Positions 38,307 through 47,648 of a stretch of 64,000 nt of DNA are shown one piece after another (the first letter of the stretch is position 1; each line of letters opens with the position of its first letter). The DNA lies in contig NZ_JQNK01000009.1 in the NCBI RefSeq assembly GCF_000745215.1, positions 2,851,001 through 2,915,000 on the forward strand, given 5' to 3'. The notes under the pieces were generated by a model, which saw only the letters and a program-made list of their open reading frames with translations, did not search any database and was not told the origin of the DNA. Origin of the DNA: Methylosinus sp. PW1 (GTDB taxonomy: Bacteria; Pseudomonadota; Alphaproteobacteria; Rhizobiales; Beijerinckiaceae). A program made the position numbers and the translations under genes.

Positions 38307-40454
38307 TCACTCGCCGGCGTTGGCGGCCGCCTCGGCCTTTTCCTTGGCCTCGAGGTCTTCGCCGGTCTGCTGATCGACGACGCGCATGGAGAGGCGCACC
38401 TTGCCGCGATCGTCGAAGCCGAGCAGCTTTACCTTCACCTTGTCGCCTTCCTTCACCACGTCGGTGGTCTTGTTCACGCGCTGCTTGGAGAGCTGCGAGA
38501 TGTGAACGAGGCCGTCCTTGGCGCCGAAGAAATTGACGAAGGCGCCGAAGTCGGCGGTCTTCACCACGGTTCCCTCATAGATCTGGCCGACCTCGGGGTC
38601 CGAGGCGATCGACTTGATCCAATTGATCGCCGCCTTGATCGAGTTGCCGTCGGAGGAGGCGACCTTCACCGTGCCGTCGTCCTCGATATTGATCTTGGCG
38701 CCGGTCTTCTCGACGATCTCGCGAATGACCTTGCCGCCGGTGCCGATCACCTCGCGGATCTTGTCGGTGGCGATCTTCAGCGTCTCGATGCGCGGCGCGA
38801 ACTCGCCGAGCTCGGCGCGCGAGGTGGTGAGCGCCTTGGCCATCTCGCCGAGAATATGCAGACGGCCCTCACGCGCCTGGCCCAGCGCCACGCGCATGAT
38901 CTCTTCCGTGATGCCGGCGATCTTGATGTCCATCTGCAGCGAGGTGACGCCGTCCGACGTGCCCGCCACCTTGAAGTCCATGTCGCCGAGATGATCCTCG
39001 TCGCCGAGAATGTCGGAGAGAACGGCGAAGCGCGCGCCCTCGAGGATGAGGCCCATGGCGATGCCGGCGGTCGGCTTCTTCAGCGGCACGCCCGCGTCCA
39101 TCAGCGCCAGCGAGGAGCCGCAGACGGTGGCCATGGAGGAGGAGCCGTTGGACTCGGTGATCTCCGAGACGACGCGCAGCGTGTAGGGGAATTCGGCGGC
39201 GGCCGGCAGCATCGGACGGATGGCGCGCCAGGCGAGCTTGCCATGGCCGATCTCGCGGCGGCCGGGCGAGCCCATGCGGCCCGTCTCGCCGACGGAGTAG
39301 GGAGGGAAGTTGTAATGGAGCAGGAAGCGCTCCTTATACGTCCCCTCGAGCGAGTCGACGAATTGCTCATCCTCGCCCGTGCCCAGCGTCGCGACGACCA
39401 GCGCCTGCGTCTCGCCGCGGGTGAACAGCGCCGAACCATGCGCGCGCGGCAGCACGCCCACCTCGGCGACGATCGGGCGCACCGTCTTCACGTCGCGGCC
39501 GTCGATGCGGATGCCGTCGTCGAGAATGTTCCAGCGCACGACCTTGGCCTGCAGATCGTGGAAGGCCTCGGCGACATGCTCCTTGGAGAATTTCGCCTCG
39601 CCGCCTTCCGGCAGCAGGCCGGCGAAGACCTTGGCCTTCACCGCGTCCACGGCGGCGTAGCGATCCTGCTTCACCGTGATCTTATAAGCGGCGCGCAGCT
39701 CGGTCTCGGCGATGGCGGCGACGGCGGCGTTGACCTCGGACTTGTCGGCGACATTGAGGTCGCGCGGATCCTTGGCGGCGCGCTCGGCGAGGCGGATGAT
39801 CGCGTCGATGATGGGCTGGAAGCCGCGATGGCCGGTCATCACCGCCTCGAGCATGACGTCCTCGGAGAGCTCCTGCGCCTCCGATTCCACCATCAGCACC
39901 GCATCGGACGTGCCGGCGACGACGAGATCGAGCGCCGAGAGCTTGGCCTCCTCGATGGTCGGATTGAGCTTGAGCTGGCCGTTGATATAGCCGACGCGCG
40001 CCGCGCCGACCGGACCCATGAAGGGAATGCCCGAGAGCGTCAGCGCCGCCGAGGCGGCGACCAGCGCGAGAATATCCGGATCATTCTCGAGGTCGTGGCT
40101 CAGCACGGTCACGATGACCTGCGTGTCGTTGCGATAGCCGTCCGGGAACAAGGGGCGGATCGGCCGGTCGATGAGGCGGGAGACCAGCGTCTCGCGCTCG
40201 CTGGGGCGGCCTTCGCGCTTGAAATAGCCGCCCGGAATGCGGCCGGCGGCGAAGGCTTTCTCCTGGTAATTCACCGTCAGCGGGAAGAAGTCCTGGCCGG
40301 GCTTGGGCGCCTTGGCGGAGACGACGGTCGCGAGCACAGTGGTCTCGCCCCAGCTGGCGAAAACGGCGCCGTCCGCCTGGCGGGCGATCTTGCCGGTCTC
40401 GAGGATCAGCTTGCGGCCCGCCCAGTCGAGCTCTTCGCGATGGATTTGGAACAT
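38307..40454 (-). CDS. pnp: Polyribonucleotide nucleotidyltransferase (PNPase)
   Basis: 715 aa, phosphorolytic 3'-5' exoribonuclease of the RNA degradosome. Two RNase PH domains are separated by a helical domain (the first with [13 protein letters not shown], the second with [15 protein letters not shown] and MGLI), then a KH domain ([29 protein letters not shown]) and an S1 domain ([33 protein letters not shown]). The start at 40454 ([11 protein letters not shown]) is the family start. It lies downstream of rpsO, the usual arrangement, in which PNPase autoregulates its leader mRNA after RNase III cutting. Confidence 0.97.
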   Translation of the reverse strand: MFQIHREELDWAGRKLILETGKIARQADGAVFASWGETTVLATVVSAKAPKPGQDFFPLTVNYQEKAFAAGRIPGGYFKREGRPSERETLVSRLIDRPIRPLFPDGYRNDTQVIVTVLSHDLENDPDILALVAASAALTLSGIPFMGPVGAARVGYINGQLKLNPTIEEAKLSALDLVVAGTSDAVLMVESEAQELSEDVMLEAVMTGHRGFQPIIDAIIRLAERAAKDPRDLNVADKSEVNAAVAAIAETELRAAYKITVKQDRYAAVDAVKAKVFAGLLPEGGEAKFSKEHVAEAFHDLQAKVVRWNILDDGIRIDGRDVKTVRPIVAEVGVLPRAHGSALFTRGETQALVVATLGTGEDEQFVDSLEGTYKERFLLHYNFPPYSVGETGRMGSPGRREIGHGKLAWRAIRPMLPAAAEFPYTLRVVSEITESNGSSSMATVCGSSLALMDAGVPLKKPTAGIAMGLILEGARFAVLSDILGDEDHLGDMDFKVAGTSDGVTSLQMDIKIAGITEEIMRVALGQAREGRLHILGEMAKALTTSRAELGEFAPRIETLKIATDKIREVIGTGGKVIREIVEKTGAKINIEDDGTVKVASSDGNSIKAAINWIKSIASDPEVGQIYEGTVVKTADFGAFVNFFGAKDGLVHISQLSKQRVNKTTDVVKEGDKVKVKLLGFDDRGKVRLSMRVVDQQTGEDLEAKEKAEAAANAGE

Positions 40455-40825
40455 GTCTTTCGTCTTTCTCTCATGACGCGCCATGTCGCGCGTCGGCTTG
40501 GCGAGGCGTCATGGGCAAGACGGCGAGAGGCTGCGGGGCGGGGATTTTCAAAGACGCGAAGCCGCGAACGCTTCGAAAGATCCTCGCCTCAGCGTCCGGC
40601 GATCCTGCCATGACGATCTGCCGAGGGCCGGCGGCGCGGCCCCATGCCGCCCGCCGAACATTGGAAGGGCCGCCCTTTCGCGCATCCCTTCCGGCAATGA
40701 AGCGGCCGAATCGTTCGGCCGAACCGTTTTTTCATACGCGAAATCGCGGCGGACCGCGATCTCGCTTTCTCTCGACCTCTTTCGAGGCGCGTCCCGCGAG
40801 CGGGCGTGAGCTCAGCGACGCAGGC
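40455..40825. other. 371-bp rpsO-pnp intergenic leader
   Basis: No gene. It contains a 7-bp hairpin (40743-40749 with 40754-40760), a perfect 12-bp palindrome GTTCGGCCGAAC near 40717-40728, and several G/C-rich segments. In other bacteria this segment contains the rpsO terminator and the RNase III-processed pnp leader. I cannot identify those precisely: no hairpin here is followed by a T-tract on the minus strand. Confidence 0.4.
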
Positions 40826-41095
40826 TCAGCGACGAATGCCGAGACGCTCGATGATGGAGCGATAGCGCGGCTCGTCTCTCGACTTCACATAGTCGAGCAG
40901 CTGACGGCGCTGCGACACGAGCTTCAAGAGACCGCGACGCGAATGATTGTCCTTCACATGGGTCTTGAAATGGCCGGTCAGATTGGTGATGCGCTCGGTG
41001 AGGATCGCCACCTGCACTTCCGGCGAGCCGGTGTCGTCCGGCTTGGTCGCATATTCCTTGATGAGCGCCTGCTTGCGCTCCGCAGTGATCGACAT
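40826..41095 (-). CDS. rpsO: 30S ribosomal protein S15
   Basis: 89 aa, the normal length. The motifs [37 protein letters not shown] and [12 protein letters not shown] are diagnostic of uS15, which binds the central domain of 16S rRNA early in 30S assembly. It is followed on the same strand by pnp. Confidence 0.98.
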   Translation of the reverse strand: MSITAERKQALIKEYATKPDDTGSPEVQVAILTERITNLTGHFKTHVKDNHSRRGLLKLVSQRRQLLDYVKSRDEPRYRSIIERLGIRR

Positions 41096-41461
41096 CGGTG
41101 AGGTCCTTTTCTTTTCTGCTGTGGGTCCGCGGGCCGCGGCCGGGGCCGGGATGTCGTCCAGCGAGGGTCGCCGCGAGCGGAGCCGCCCGGAAAACCGGGC
41201 GCGCGAGGGGCTTATAGCAGAAACGAGCGGGAAGGATAGAGAGCCCTCTCCGCCGGGCTCGGGAGGCGGCGATGCGCCGCGGCCGACCGGAAACGTGGAG
41301 AAAATTATCCTCTCATTTCCGCAGGGCGGAGCGCAGCCTTCCGCTGCGGCGGCGCGCGACAGACTTTATATCCATTTGATCGGCGCTGTAAATCATTGCT
41401 ATGACAATGGCTTCGGAACTTTTGTCGCGCCGTTCCGCCGGGGTCAGGAGAGGTTTCTCGC
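41096..41461. other. 366-bp divergent intergenic region
   Basis: Lies between rpsO (minus) and the AEC transporter gene (plus). It is GC-rich near rpsO and AT-richer at 41365-41410, where the AEC promoter may lie. No gene, RNA or repeat is recognisable. Confidence 0.4.
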
Positions 41462-42379
41462 ATGTCGGCCGTGCTGACGGCGCTCGCGCCGATTTTCATC
41501 CTCATATTTCTGGGCTATGCGTTCCGCCATCGCCGCCTCCTGCCGGAGGAGTTCTGGCTTCCTTGCGAGCGGCTGAATTATTTCTGCCTGTTTCCGTCGC
41601 TGATGTTCGCGCAGATCGCGACCGCCGATCTCGCCGACCTTCCCTTGCGCGCCATCGCCGCCACCGTGCTGGGCGCGGCCGCCGCCGGCGGGGCGCTGAT
41701 CTTCGCCGGCCGGCTGTTGCGGCCGCAGGCGGGGCCGACCTTCTCCTCCGTGCTGCAGGGGGCGGTGAGGCCCAACACTTATGTCGGCGTCGCCGCCGCC
41801 ACCGCCGTCTTCGGCCGACCGGGGCTGATGGCGACCTCCATAGCGATCGCCATCGCCATTCCGCTGTTCAACATTCTCTCCATTCTCATCCTCGCCTTCT
41901 ATGGCGAGCAGAAGAGCGCCGATCCACGCCGCCTCGCGCGCGCCATCGCCGGCAATCCGGTCGTGGTCTCCGTGCTCGCGGGGGCGCTGGCGAATCTGTC
42001 TGGCCTGCCGCTGCCGGCCGTGGCGCTCGAGACTCTGCATGTGCTCGGCTCCGCCTCTCTGCCGCTCGGCCTGCTCTCGGTGGGCGCAGGGCTCGATCTC
42101 GGCGCGGCGCGCGTGTCACTGGGGCCGGTGCTGCAATCGGCGGCGGTCAAGCTCGTCGCTCTGCCCTTCTTCGCCTATTGGATCGGCTCGGGACTCGGCC
42201 TCGATCGCGTGACGCTGAGCGGAATGGTGCTGTTCAGCGCGCTGCCCTGCACGCCCTCCGCCTATATCATGGCGCGGCTGCTCGGCGGCGATCATCGCGT
42301 CGCGGCGGGCATCATCAGCGTGCAGACCCTCGTCGCCGGAGTCACCATGCCGATGGCGCTGGCGCTCTCCGGCGGCTGA
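41462..42379 (+). CDS. AEC family transporter (auxin efflux carrier type)
   Basis: 305-aa integral membrane protein with about ten helices in two inverted halves. N-terminal LAPIFILIFLGYAFRHRRLLP, the central cytoplasmic link (YGEQKSADPRRLARAIAGNPVVVSVLAG) and the C-terminal SALPCTPSAYIMARLLGGD…TLVAGVTMPMAL are typical of the family (PF03547). Members export or import organic anions such as malonate; the substrate here is unknown. Stands alone. Confidence 0.9.
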   Translation: MSAVLTALAPIFILIFLGYAFRHRRLLPEEFWLPCERLNYFCLFPSLMFAQIATADLADLPLRAIAATVLGAAAAGGALIFAGRLLRPQAGPTFSSVLQGAVRPNTYVGVAAATAVFGRPGLMATSIAIAIAIPLFNILSILILAFYGEQKSADPRRLARAIAGNPVVVSVLAGALANLSGLPLPAVALETLHVLGSASLPLGLLSVGAGLDLGAARVSLGPVLQSAAVKLVALPFFAYWIGSGLGLDRVTLSGMVLFSALPCTPSAYIMARLLGGDHRVAAGIISVQTLVAGVTMPMALALSGG

Positions 42380-42393
42380 TCGCCTTTTCTCCG

Positions 42394-42742
42394 TCACTGC
42401 GCCGCCGCGACGACCGCAGCGCTCGTCTGTGCGGCGCCGGCCGCCCGTTCGCGCAGCGCGCCGCGGTCGTCGAACTCGGCGATGAGGGCGGCCTTCTCGT
42501 CGGCGATGCGGTCGCGCTCGGCGGCGATTCGATCACAGTCCGCCGTGGCGGCGTCGAGCCGCGCGCGCATATCATCCCGTTCTTCGACCGCCTTGTCGCG
42601 CGCGGCGGCAAAAGCGGCGTTGTCGCCGGCCCATTTATCGCGCTCCGATGTAAGCGCGTGGATTTGCGTGATCAGATGATCGCGCTCGGCCGCGAGGTGG
42701 AACGACGACGCCTCTGTTGCTCGAGTTCTGCTTTTTCGTCAT
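42394..42742 (-). pseudogene. Frameshifted small coiled-coil protein gene
   Basis: An ATG at 42742 (MTKKQNSSN) has a strong AAGGAG site, but its frame stops after 34 codons. In the +1 frame the sequence runs open to a stop at 42394 and is plainly protein-like: LAAERDHLITQIHALTSE, DKWAGDN, EERDDMRARLDAATADCD, RIAAERDRIADEKAALIAEF, a heptad-type, charge-alternating coiled coil of about 105 residues without its own start codon. One base gained or lost within the first 15 codons explains this. Function unknown. It could also be an unusual short gene or a sequencing error. Confidence 0.5.
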
Positions 42743-42786
42743 CGTGAGCTCCTTTTAAAAGAAATAGTTGAAAATAAAGCCGTGTC

Positions 42787-44556
42787 TCAAACTCCTTTAT
42801 CGAGATGCAGCACATTGCCGTCGCCGCGTAAAATCTCTTCTACGAAACTACGTGATTGTGGGGTCTCTCGCGAGAAAGCCTGCGCCGAAACGCCGCCGGC
42901 GAGCAGCCCGGCGATGGCGCCGCAGAGTCCCGCCCAGGCGAGCTGCTCTATGTCCGGCGCCGACGAATCGACGATCAACGTCACCGCCATTGTCGCGACG
43001 CCCGCCAATTGGCCGATCATCGCATCGCGGTCTTGCGCGCGCGCAAACAGCGCGAGGCCGATCAGCGGAACGAAGCCCGCCGCCGACAGCGCCAGCGCCA
43101 TGCCGACGAGCGTGCGCGCGTCTATGGCGTTGGCCGCGCTCGTCGCCGAGCCGAGCGCGGTGACGCCGACCAGCGCCAGCCGCGTGATGGCGAGGCGCCG
43201 GCTGGTCAGCGCCGATTCGGCGCGCAGGCGATAGAGCGCGTCATGGCCGACAGCCGCCGCGCAGGCGTGCAGGCTGGCCGCCGCCAGCGCCAGGCCGACG
43301 GCGATGACGCCGGAGGCGACGAGGCCGCTGAGCGCGGCGCCGAGCTTGGCCAATTGCGGCAGCGCGCCGATGAGATATTCCGCGCGCACGGAAATATCCT
43401 CCGCTCGCAGCGGCGCCGCGGGCGCCAGTCTGCGGGCGAGGCAGGCGGCGCGCGCCTGCGCCGGCCCGTCCGCCTTGGCGCCGCAAATCTGCAGCAGGCC
43501 GCGCGCGCTCGCCGAATAGATGGATTCGGGGAGCCGTTCCGGGGTCTGGCCGACGGCGACATTGGAGACGATCAGCGCGGAGGAGGCGACGGTCGCCGCC
43601 ACCAGCGCCGCCGCCGTCAATGTCCAGAACAGGGCCGCGATCCCGGCCCGCCGCGCCGCCGCGACATCCCGAGTCGCCACCGATGGCGTGAGGGCGGGCG
43701 CGAGAGTGGCCAGGCCGAGCGCCAGGCCGAGCGCTGTGGTGATCTCGAGCGCGACCGGCGCCGGCCGGGCCAGCCGCCAATTCTGGATGATGCGGGTCGC
43801 CTCGCTCCAGGCGGCCTGATCGCCGATGAGCGGCAAGGGCGTCGGAAAGCCTTCGGCCATGAGGGCGATCTGCGGCAGAGCGAAGCCCGCCATCAGCACG
43901 CCCGCGGCGGCGCAGGCGCTCCACAGCACGCCGCCGACGCCGCCCGGTCCTGCGATCAGGAGAATCGCCGCGCCGATGAAGAAGGCCGCGAATGGCCGGC
44001 CCGCGCCGGTGAAGCCGACCAGCGCGTCCACCGCCGTCTGATAGCCGGCGAGCGCCACGATCGCCGAGGTGAGCGCGGCGACGGCGATCATGCCGAGCCG
44101 CGGCTCCATGCGCGAGAAGCGCGCCGCCAGCAGATCGGACAGAGAGAACGCCCCGGTCTTGCGCAGGGCCGGCCCCACCGCTGCGCCGATGAGCGCGACG
44201 CCGAGCAGCAGACCGAGCGTCACGCCAAGCGGCGAGCCGGCGCCAGTGAGCCGCGCCGCGAAAGGCGCCGCGAGGCCGGTGACCAGCGCCGCCTGCGCGA
44301 ATCCGACATAGGCGGCCGGCGCCGCCCGTCCCGCCGCGTAATAGAAGGACACGCGCATGGAATGCAGCAGAAAGCCGAGCGCGGCCAGAGCGACCACGGT
44401 GAAATAGGGCGACACCAGCGCCACCAGCCGCTCCGGCGCGCCGACGCGATCGAGCAGAGCGACAAGCCCATAAGCGGTGGCGAAAGTGACGATCGCCAGC
44501 GCGATGCGTCCGTCGAGCCGCGCCCGATCCTCGAAATTCTCCGCCGTGTCCCGCAT
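42787..44556 (-). CDS. Sodium:solute symporter (SSF)-like transporter
   Basis: 589 aa with 13 or so transmembrane helices. The segment SLSDLLAARFSRMEPRLGMIAVAALTSAIVALAGYQ and the general layout match the sodium:solute symporter superfamily, closest in look to ActP-like acetate/monocarboxylate permeases. An insert around 350-385 contains two cysteines (LLQICGAKADGPAQARAACLARR), probably an external loop. The family's sodium-site residues cannot be confirmed by eye. The substrate is unknown. Transcribed alone and divergent from the rhodanese-ankyrin gene. Confidence 0.75.
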   Translation of the reverse strand: MRDTAENFEDRARLDGRIALAIVTFATAYGLVALLDRVGAPERLVALVSPYFTVVALAALGFLLHSMRVSFYYAAGRAAPAAYVGFAQAALVTGLAAPFAARLTGAGSPLGVTLGLLLGVALIGAAVGPALRKTGAFSLSDLLAARFSRMEPRLGMIAVAALTSAIVALAGYQTAVDALVGFTGAGRPFAAFFIGAAILLIAGPGGVGGVLWSACAAAGVLMAGFALPQIALMAEGFPTPLPLIGDQAAWSEATRIIQNWRLARPAPVALEITTALGLALGLATLAPALTPSVATRDVAAARRAGIAALFWTLTAAALVAATVASSALIVSNVAVGQTPERLPESIYSASARGLLQICGAKADGPAQARAACLARRLAPAAPLRAEDISVRAEYLIGALPQLAKLGAALSGLVASGVIAVGLALAAASLHACAAAVGHDALYRLRAESALTSRRLAITRLALVGVTALGSATSAANAIDARTLVGMALALSAAGFVPLIGLALFARAQDRDAMIGQLAGVATMAVTLIVDSSAPDIEQLAWAGLCGAIAGLLAGGVSAQAFSRETPQSRSFVEEILRGDGNVLHLDKGV

Positions 44557-44676
44557 GTCGCGCCTCCTCCCGCGAGCCTAGCCGACGAGGGAGCCGAAAA
44601 CCAGCGCGCGCCGTCCCCGAGGCGCGGTTGGCCCCGACTTCGCATGTCGCGGGGCGATCGTAGGGAGAAATGCGGC

Positions 44677-45474
44677 ATGCAGGCGAATTTTCGCAGGATC
44701 GACGTCACCGCGGCGCGTCAGATCATCGGGCGCGGGCGCGCGCTGGTGATCGATGTGCGCGATCCGGACTCTTTCGCGCGCGGCCATATAGACGGGGCCG
44801 AGCTGGCGAGCCGGGAGAACATCTCCTCCTTCGTCACATTGACGCCGAAAGACCGGCCGGTGATTTTCTGCTGCTATCATGGCAATTCCAGCCAGGCCTA
44901 CGCCAAATATTTCGTCGAGCAGGGATTTTCCGACGTCTATAGCCTCGACGGCGGCTATGAGGCCTGGGCGATCGCCGAGCGTTCCGCGCCCGCCGCCGCG
45001 GCGGCGCTGAGCCCGGCGCTGGAGGCTTTTCTGGCCGAGCACGGCTTTGCGCCCGGCGACGCCAATGGCCGCAACAAGGACAATGTGACGCCGCTGATGG
45101 TCGCCGCGCGCCTCGCTCCGCCGGCGCTGGTCGCCGAGCTGCTGCAGGCCGGCGCCGATCTCCACGCAACCAATGTGGACGGCAATCAGGCGCTGTGGCT
45201 CGCCTGCGTCGGCGAGATAGAGGAGAATATCGCGCTGCTGATCCGCGCCGGAATCGACATTCAGCACATAAATGTGAACGCCTCGACGCCGCTGATGTTC
45301 GCCGCCTCCTCCGGCCGCACCCGCGCGGTGGCGCAATTGATGGCGGCCGGCGCCGACCCGTCTTTCGAGACCGACCTCGGCCTCACCGCGCTGGACATGG
45401 CCTCCACCAAGGAATGCCTCGATCTGATGCGCGCGGAGGCGAAGCGCCGCAAGGCCGCGGCCGCCGCCTCGTGA
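44677..45474 (+). CDS. Rhodanese-ankyrin fusion protein
   Basis: 265 aa in two parts. Residues 1-105 are a GlpE-like rhodanese with VIDVRDPDSFARGHIDGA and the active-site loop CCYHGNSSQ (nucleophile C66), ending YSLDGGYEAW. Residues about 130-255 are three to four ankyrin repeats (DNVTPLMVAARLAPPALVAELLQAGADLHATN…). It is a cytosolic sulfur-transfer domain tethered to a protein-binding scaffold. Such fusions occur near nif or Fe-S genes in some diazotrophs, but none are seen here. The target protein is unknown. Confidence 0.88.
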   Translation: MQANFRRIDVTAARQIIGRGRALVIDVRDPDSFARGHIDGAELASRENISSFVTLTPKDRPVIFCCYHGNSSQAYAKYFVEQGFSDVYSLDGGYEAWAIAERSAPAAAAALSPALEAFLAEHGFAPGDANGRNKDNVTPLMVAARLAPPALVAELLQAGADLHATNVDGNQALWLACVGEIEENIALLIRAGIDIQHINVNASTPLMFAASSGRTRAVAQLMAAGADPSFETDLGLTALDMASTKECLDLMRAEAKRRKAAAAAS

Positions 45475-45477
45475 CGA

Positions 45478-46491
45478 TCAGCCGTCCTTGCCGCTGACGC
45501 CGGCGCTGGCGAAAGTCGCCATGCCGCTGTGGCAGGCCAGCGCCGCCTTGACGAGGCCGATCGCCAGAGCGGCGCCGGAGCCTTCGCCGAGCCGCATGCC
45601 GAGATCGAGCAGCGGCTTCTTGCCGAGCCGCTCCAGCACATCCCTATGCGCGCCTTCCGCCGAGACGTGGCCGGCGAGGCAATGGGCGATGGCGTCCGGG
45701 CTCAGCGCATGCAGCAGCGCCGCGGCGACGCAGGCGACATAGCCGTCGAGCAGCACGGGAATGTGATTTCGCCGCGCCGCGAGAATAGCGCCCATCATGC
45801 CGGCGATCTCGCGCCCGCCGAGCCGGCGCAAAATCTCCAGCGGATCGGACAAATGGCCGGCGTGAAAGGCCAGCGCCGCGTCGATGACGGCGTTCTTGCG
45901 CGCGAGCCCTTCGTCGTCGACGCCGGTTCCGCGTCCGGTCCAGCGTGCCGCTGGCCCGCCATAGAGCGCCGCGTAGATCGCCGCCGCCGAGCTGGTGTTG
46001 CCTATGCCCATCTCGCCCGGCGCCAGCAGGTCGATCCCGCCGTCCACCGCCTCCATGCCATAGACCAGAGTGCCGGCGGCCTCGCGCTCCTCCATCGCGG
46101 GGGCTTCCGTGAAGTCCCGCGTCGGATGCTCGAGCGCCAGCTCGAAGACCTTGAGGCCGATTCCATGGGCCTTGCAGATCTGATTGATCGCCGCGCCGCC
46201 GGCGGTGAAATTATCGAGCATCTGCCGCGTGACGGCGGCGGGGAAGGCGGAGACGCCCTTGGCCGTGACGCCGTGATTGCCCGCGAAAACGGCGACGAGC
46301 GGCCGCTCGATCTTGGGCTCCGCGCGGCCCTGCCATGCGGCCAGCCATTCGGCGATCTCCTCGAGCCGCCCGAGCGACCCCGGCGGCTTGGTGAGCTCGG
46401 CGTCGCGCCGCCGCACGGCGTCCAGGCTGTCGCGGCAGGGGGCGGGAAGGTCGGCGAGGAGATTGCGGATGTCGTCGAAGGGCGTGCTCAT
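45478..46491 (-). CDS. cobT: Nicotinate-nucleotide-dimethylbenzimidazole phosphoribosyltransferase
   Basis: 337 aa. Activates the lower base (DMB) as alpha-ribazole phosphate for cobalamin assembly. Family motifs are TKPPGSLGRLEEIAEWLAAWQ, FAGNHGVTAKGVSAFP, GEMGIGNTSSAAAIYAALYG and the catalytic Glu segment GMRLGEGSGAALA. Convergent with the rhodanese-ankyrin gene, with 3 bp between them. No other cobalamin gene is nearby and no B12 riboswitch is visible upstream. The cofactor would be used by methylmalonyl-CoA mutase. Confidence 0.95.
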   Translation of the reverse strand: MSTPFDDIRNLLADLPAPCRDSLDAVRRRDAELTKPPGSLGRLEEIAEWLAAWQGRAEPKIERPLVAVFAGNHGVTAKGVSAFPAAVTRQMLDNFTAGGAAINQICKAHGIGLKVFELALEHPTRDFTEAPAMEEREAAGTLVYGMEAVDGGIDLLAPGEMGIGNTSSAAAIYAALYGGPAARWTGRGTGVDDEGLARKNAVIDAALAFHAGHLSDPLEILRRLGGREIAGMMGAILAARRNHIPVLLDGYVACVAAALLHALSPDAIAHCLAGHVSAEGAHRDVLERLGKKPLLDLGMRLGEGSGAALAIGLVKAALACHSGMATFASAGVSGKDG

Positions 46492-46895
46492 GCCGCGTGG
46501 CGTGCGGCATTGCGGGGGCGGGAGTCAAGCAGGGAGGGGCGCGCGATGCGTCAAAATAGGACCTTCGGCAAGGCGCCGAATTCGATGATTGTGGGTGTCC
46601 GAGCCGAAACTGACGAGCGCTTAGAAATAGACATCGGTCGCGACATTGCGACCAACGGCGTGCGCCATTGCGAGCGCCGCGAAGCAAGGCCTAGATTGCT
46701 TCGCCGCTATGGTCGATCGAGTCGTAATACGCTCGCGTTCGGCGTCATCTGTTTCATTGTCACCAACGGCGCGCCGCACGTCGACCCTCTCTGTTCAAGT
46801 CTTTACCGCGGATGAATTTCGTTATTTCTTAATTTTCAGGACTCACACTCGAGAGCGTCGAGCAGCTTGTTCGGCTCTGTGTGGATTTTCGATTT
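46492..46895. other. Intergenic region with a palindromic repeat
   Basis: About 400 bp between cobT and the unknown three-gene operon, both facing away. It contains one inverted repeat: GCGAAGCAA (46679-46687) with TTGCTTCGC (46696-46704), a REP-type hairpin. The last 120 bp are AT-rich (TTCGTTATTTCTTAATTTTC near 46826) and probably hold the operon promoter. Confidence 0.5.
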
Positions 46896-47648
46896 ATGAG
46901 ACCATTTCTATTGCTTTTTGGAATTTTAGCTTTGATCGGATTCGTCTCGCAGGCCGGGCGGATTCCGGCGATAATTTTTCTGAACGCTCCGAGCTTAGAC
47001 GCTCTGGACGAGGAGAATATCCGCCGTTCGGCGTCTCCTCGCGACATCATTTTCGGCGGGGACGTAAAAAGGCTTGCGAAGAGCGCCAAGCGATTGAGGG
47101 CAATGGCCACGTCGCCGGACGAGCCAGCGCTTTACAATCGGCTGCTTCATGTCGCCATCGTCGATAGTCCGCCGAGCGTCAAAGACCAAAAGGAGGCCCC
47201 GGAAATCGCGCTCGATCTCGGTCGTGCAGGCGCAGCGGCGGTTCTCGTGATCGCCGCCGGACCGACCGTTTGGCGCATCGAGAATGCGAGACCGGAGCAG
47301 CGCGCCAAGATCGCCTTCGAGGGGCCATCTCCCTTCGATTTAAAAAATGCCCCGGAGCACATTCTCGCCGGGTTCAGAGTCGGCGCCTTCGGCGCGGACG
47401 ACTTCACCAGTCCACGCGACTATCTCGAAAACCACGGGCCGGCGCGCACGCGCCGTTATTGCGCGGCGATGGAGAAATGGAAAAAGCTGTTCGACGCCGC
47501 GCCGCGCCAAATGCGCATCTTCGTCTTTCAGTCGCCCGATCGGATCGAGGTGAACGAGGAGTTCCTAGGCGGCTCCCCGCCGCCGAAATCCTCGCCGAAC
47601 TGGACGGTCGGGCAGGAATGTCACCGCTATGCGGAGAGCGATAAATGA
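46896..47648 (+). CDS. Membrane-anchored protein of unknown function (operon gene 1)
   Basis: 250 aa. A single N-terminal hydrophobic segment (MRPFLLLFGILALIGFVSQAG) is an anchor or signal; the rest is probably periplasmic. The middle has a Rossmann-like alternation (RLLHVAIVDSPP, AAAVLVIAAGPTVWRIE), and two cysteines lie late (RRYCAAMEKW and GQECHRYAE). I do not recognise a family. A GTG at 46881 would add five residues; neither start has a good ribosome site. The ATGA overlap with the next gene shows it belongs to a three-gene unit. Confidence 0.65.
   Translation: MRPFLLLFGILALIGFVSQAGRIPAIIFLNAPSLDALDEENIRRSASPRDIIFGGDVKRLAKSAKRLRAMATSPDEPALYNRLLHVAIVDSPPSVKDQKEAPEIALDLGRAGAAAVLVIAAGPTVWRIENARPEQRAKIAFEGPSPFDLKNAPEHILAGFRVGAFGADDFTSPRDYLENHGPARTRRYCAAMEKWKKLFDAAPRQMRIFVFQSPDRIEVNEEFLGGSPPPKSSPNWTVGQECHRYAESDK

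Noticed and set aside
40717..40760. Intrinsic terminator of rpsO
   Set aside because: The hairpins here are followed by A-rich, not T-rich, sequence on the minus strand, so they do not meet the criteria for a minus-strand terminator.
46492..46895. Possible cobalamin riboswitch before cobT or the unknown operon
   Set aside because: cobT reads away on the minus strand and I find no B12-box-like motif or conserved multi-stem architecture here, only one REP hairpin.
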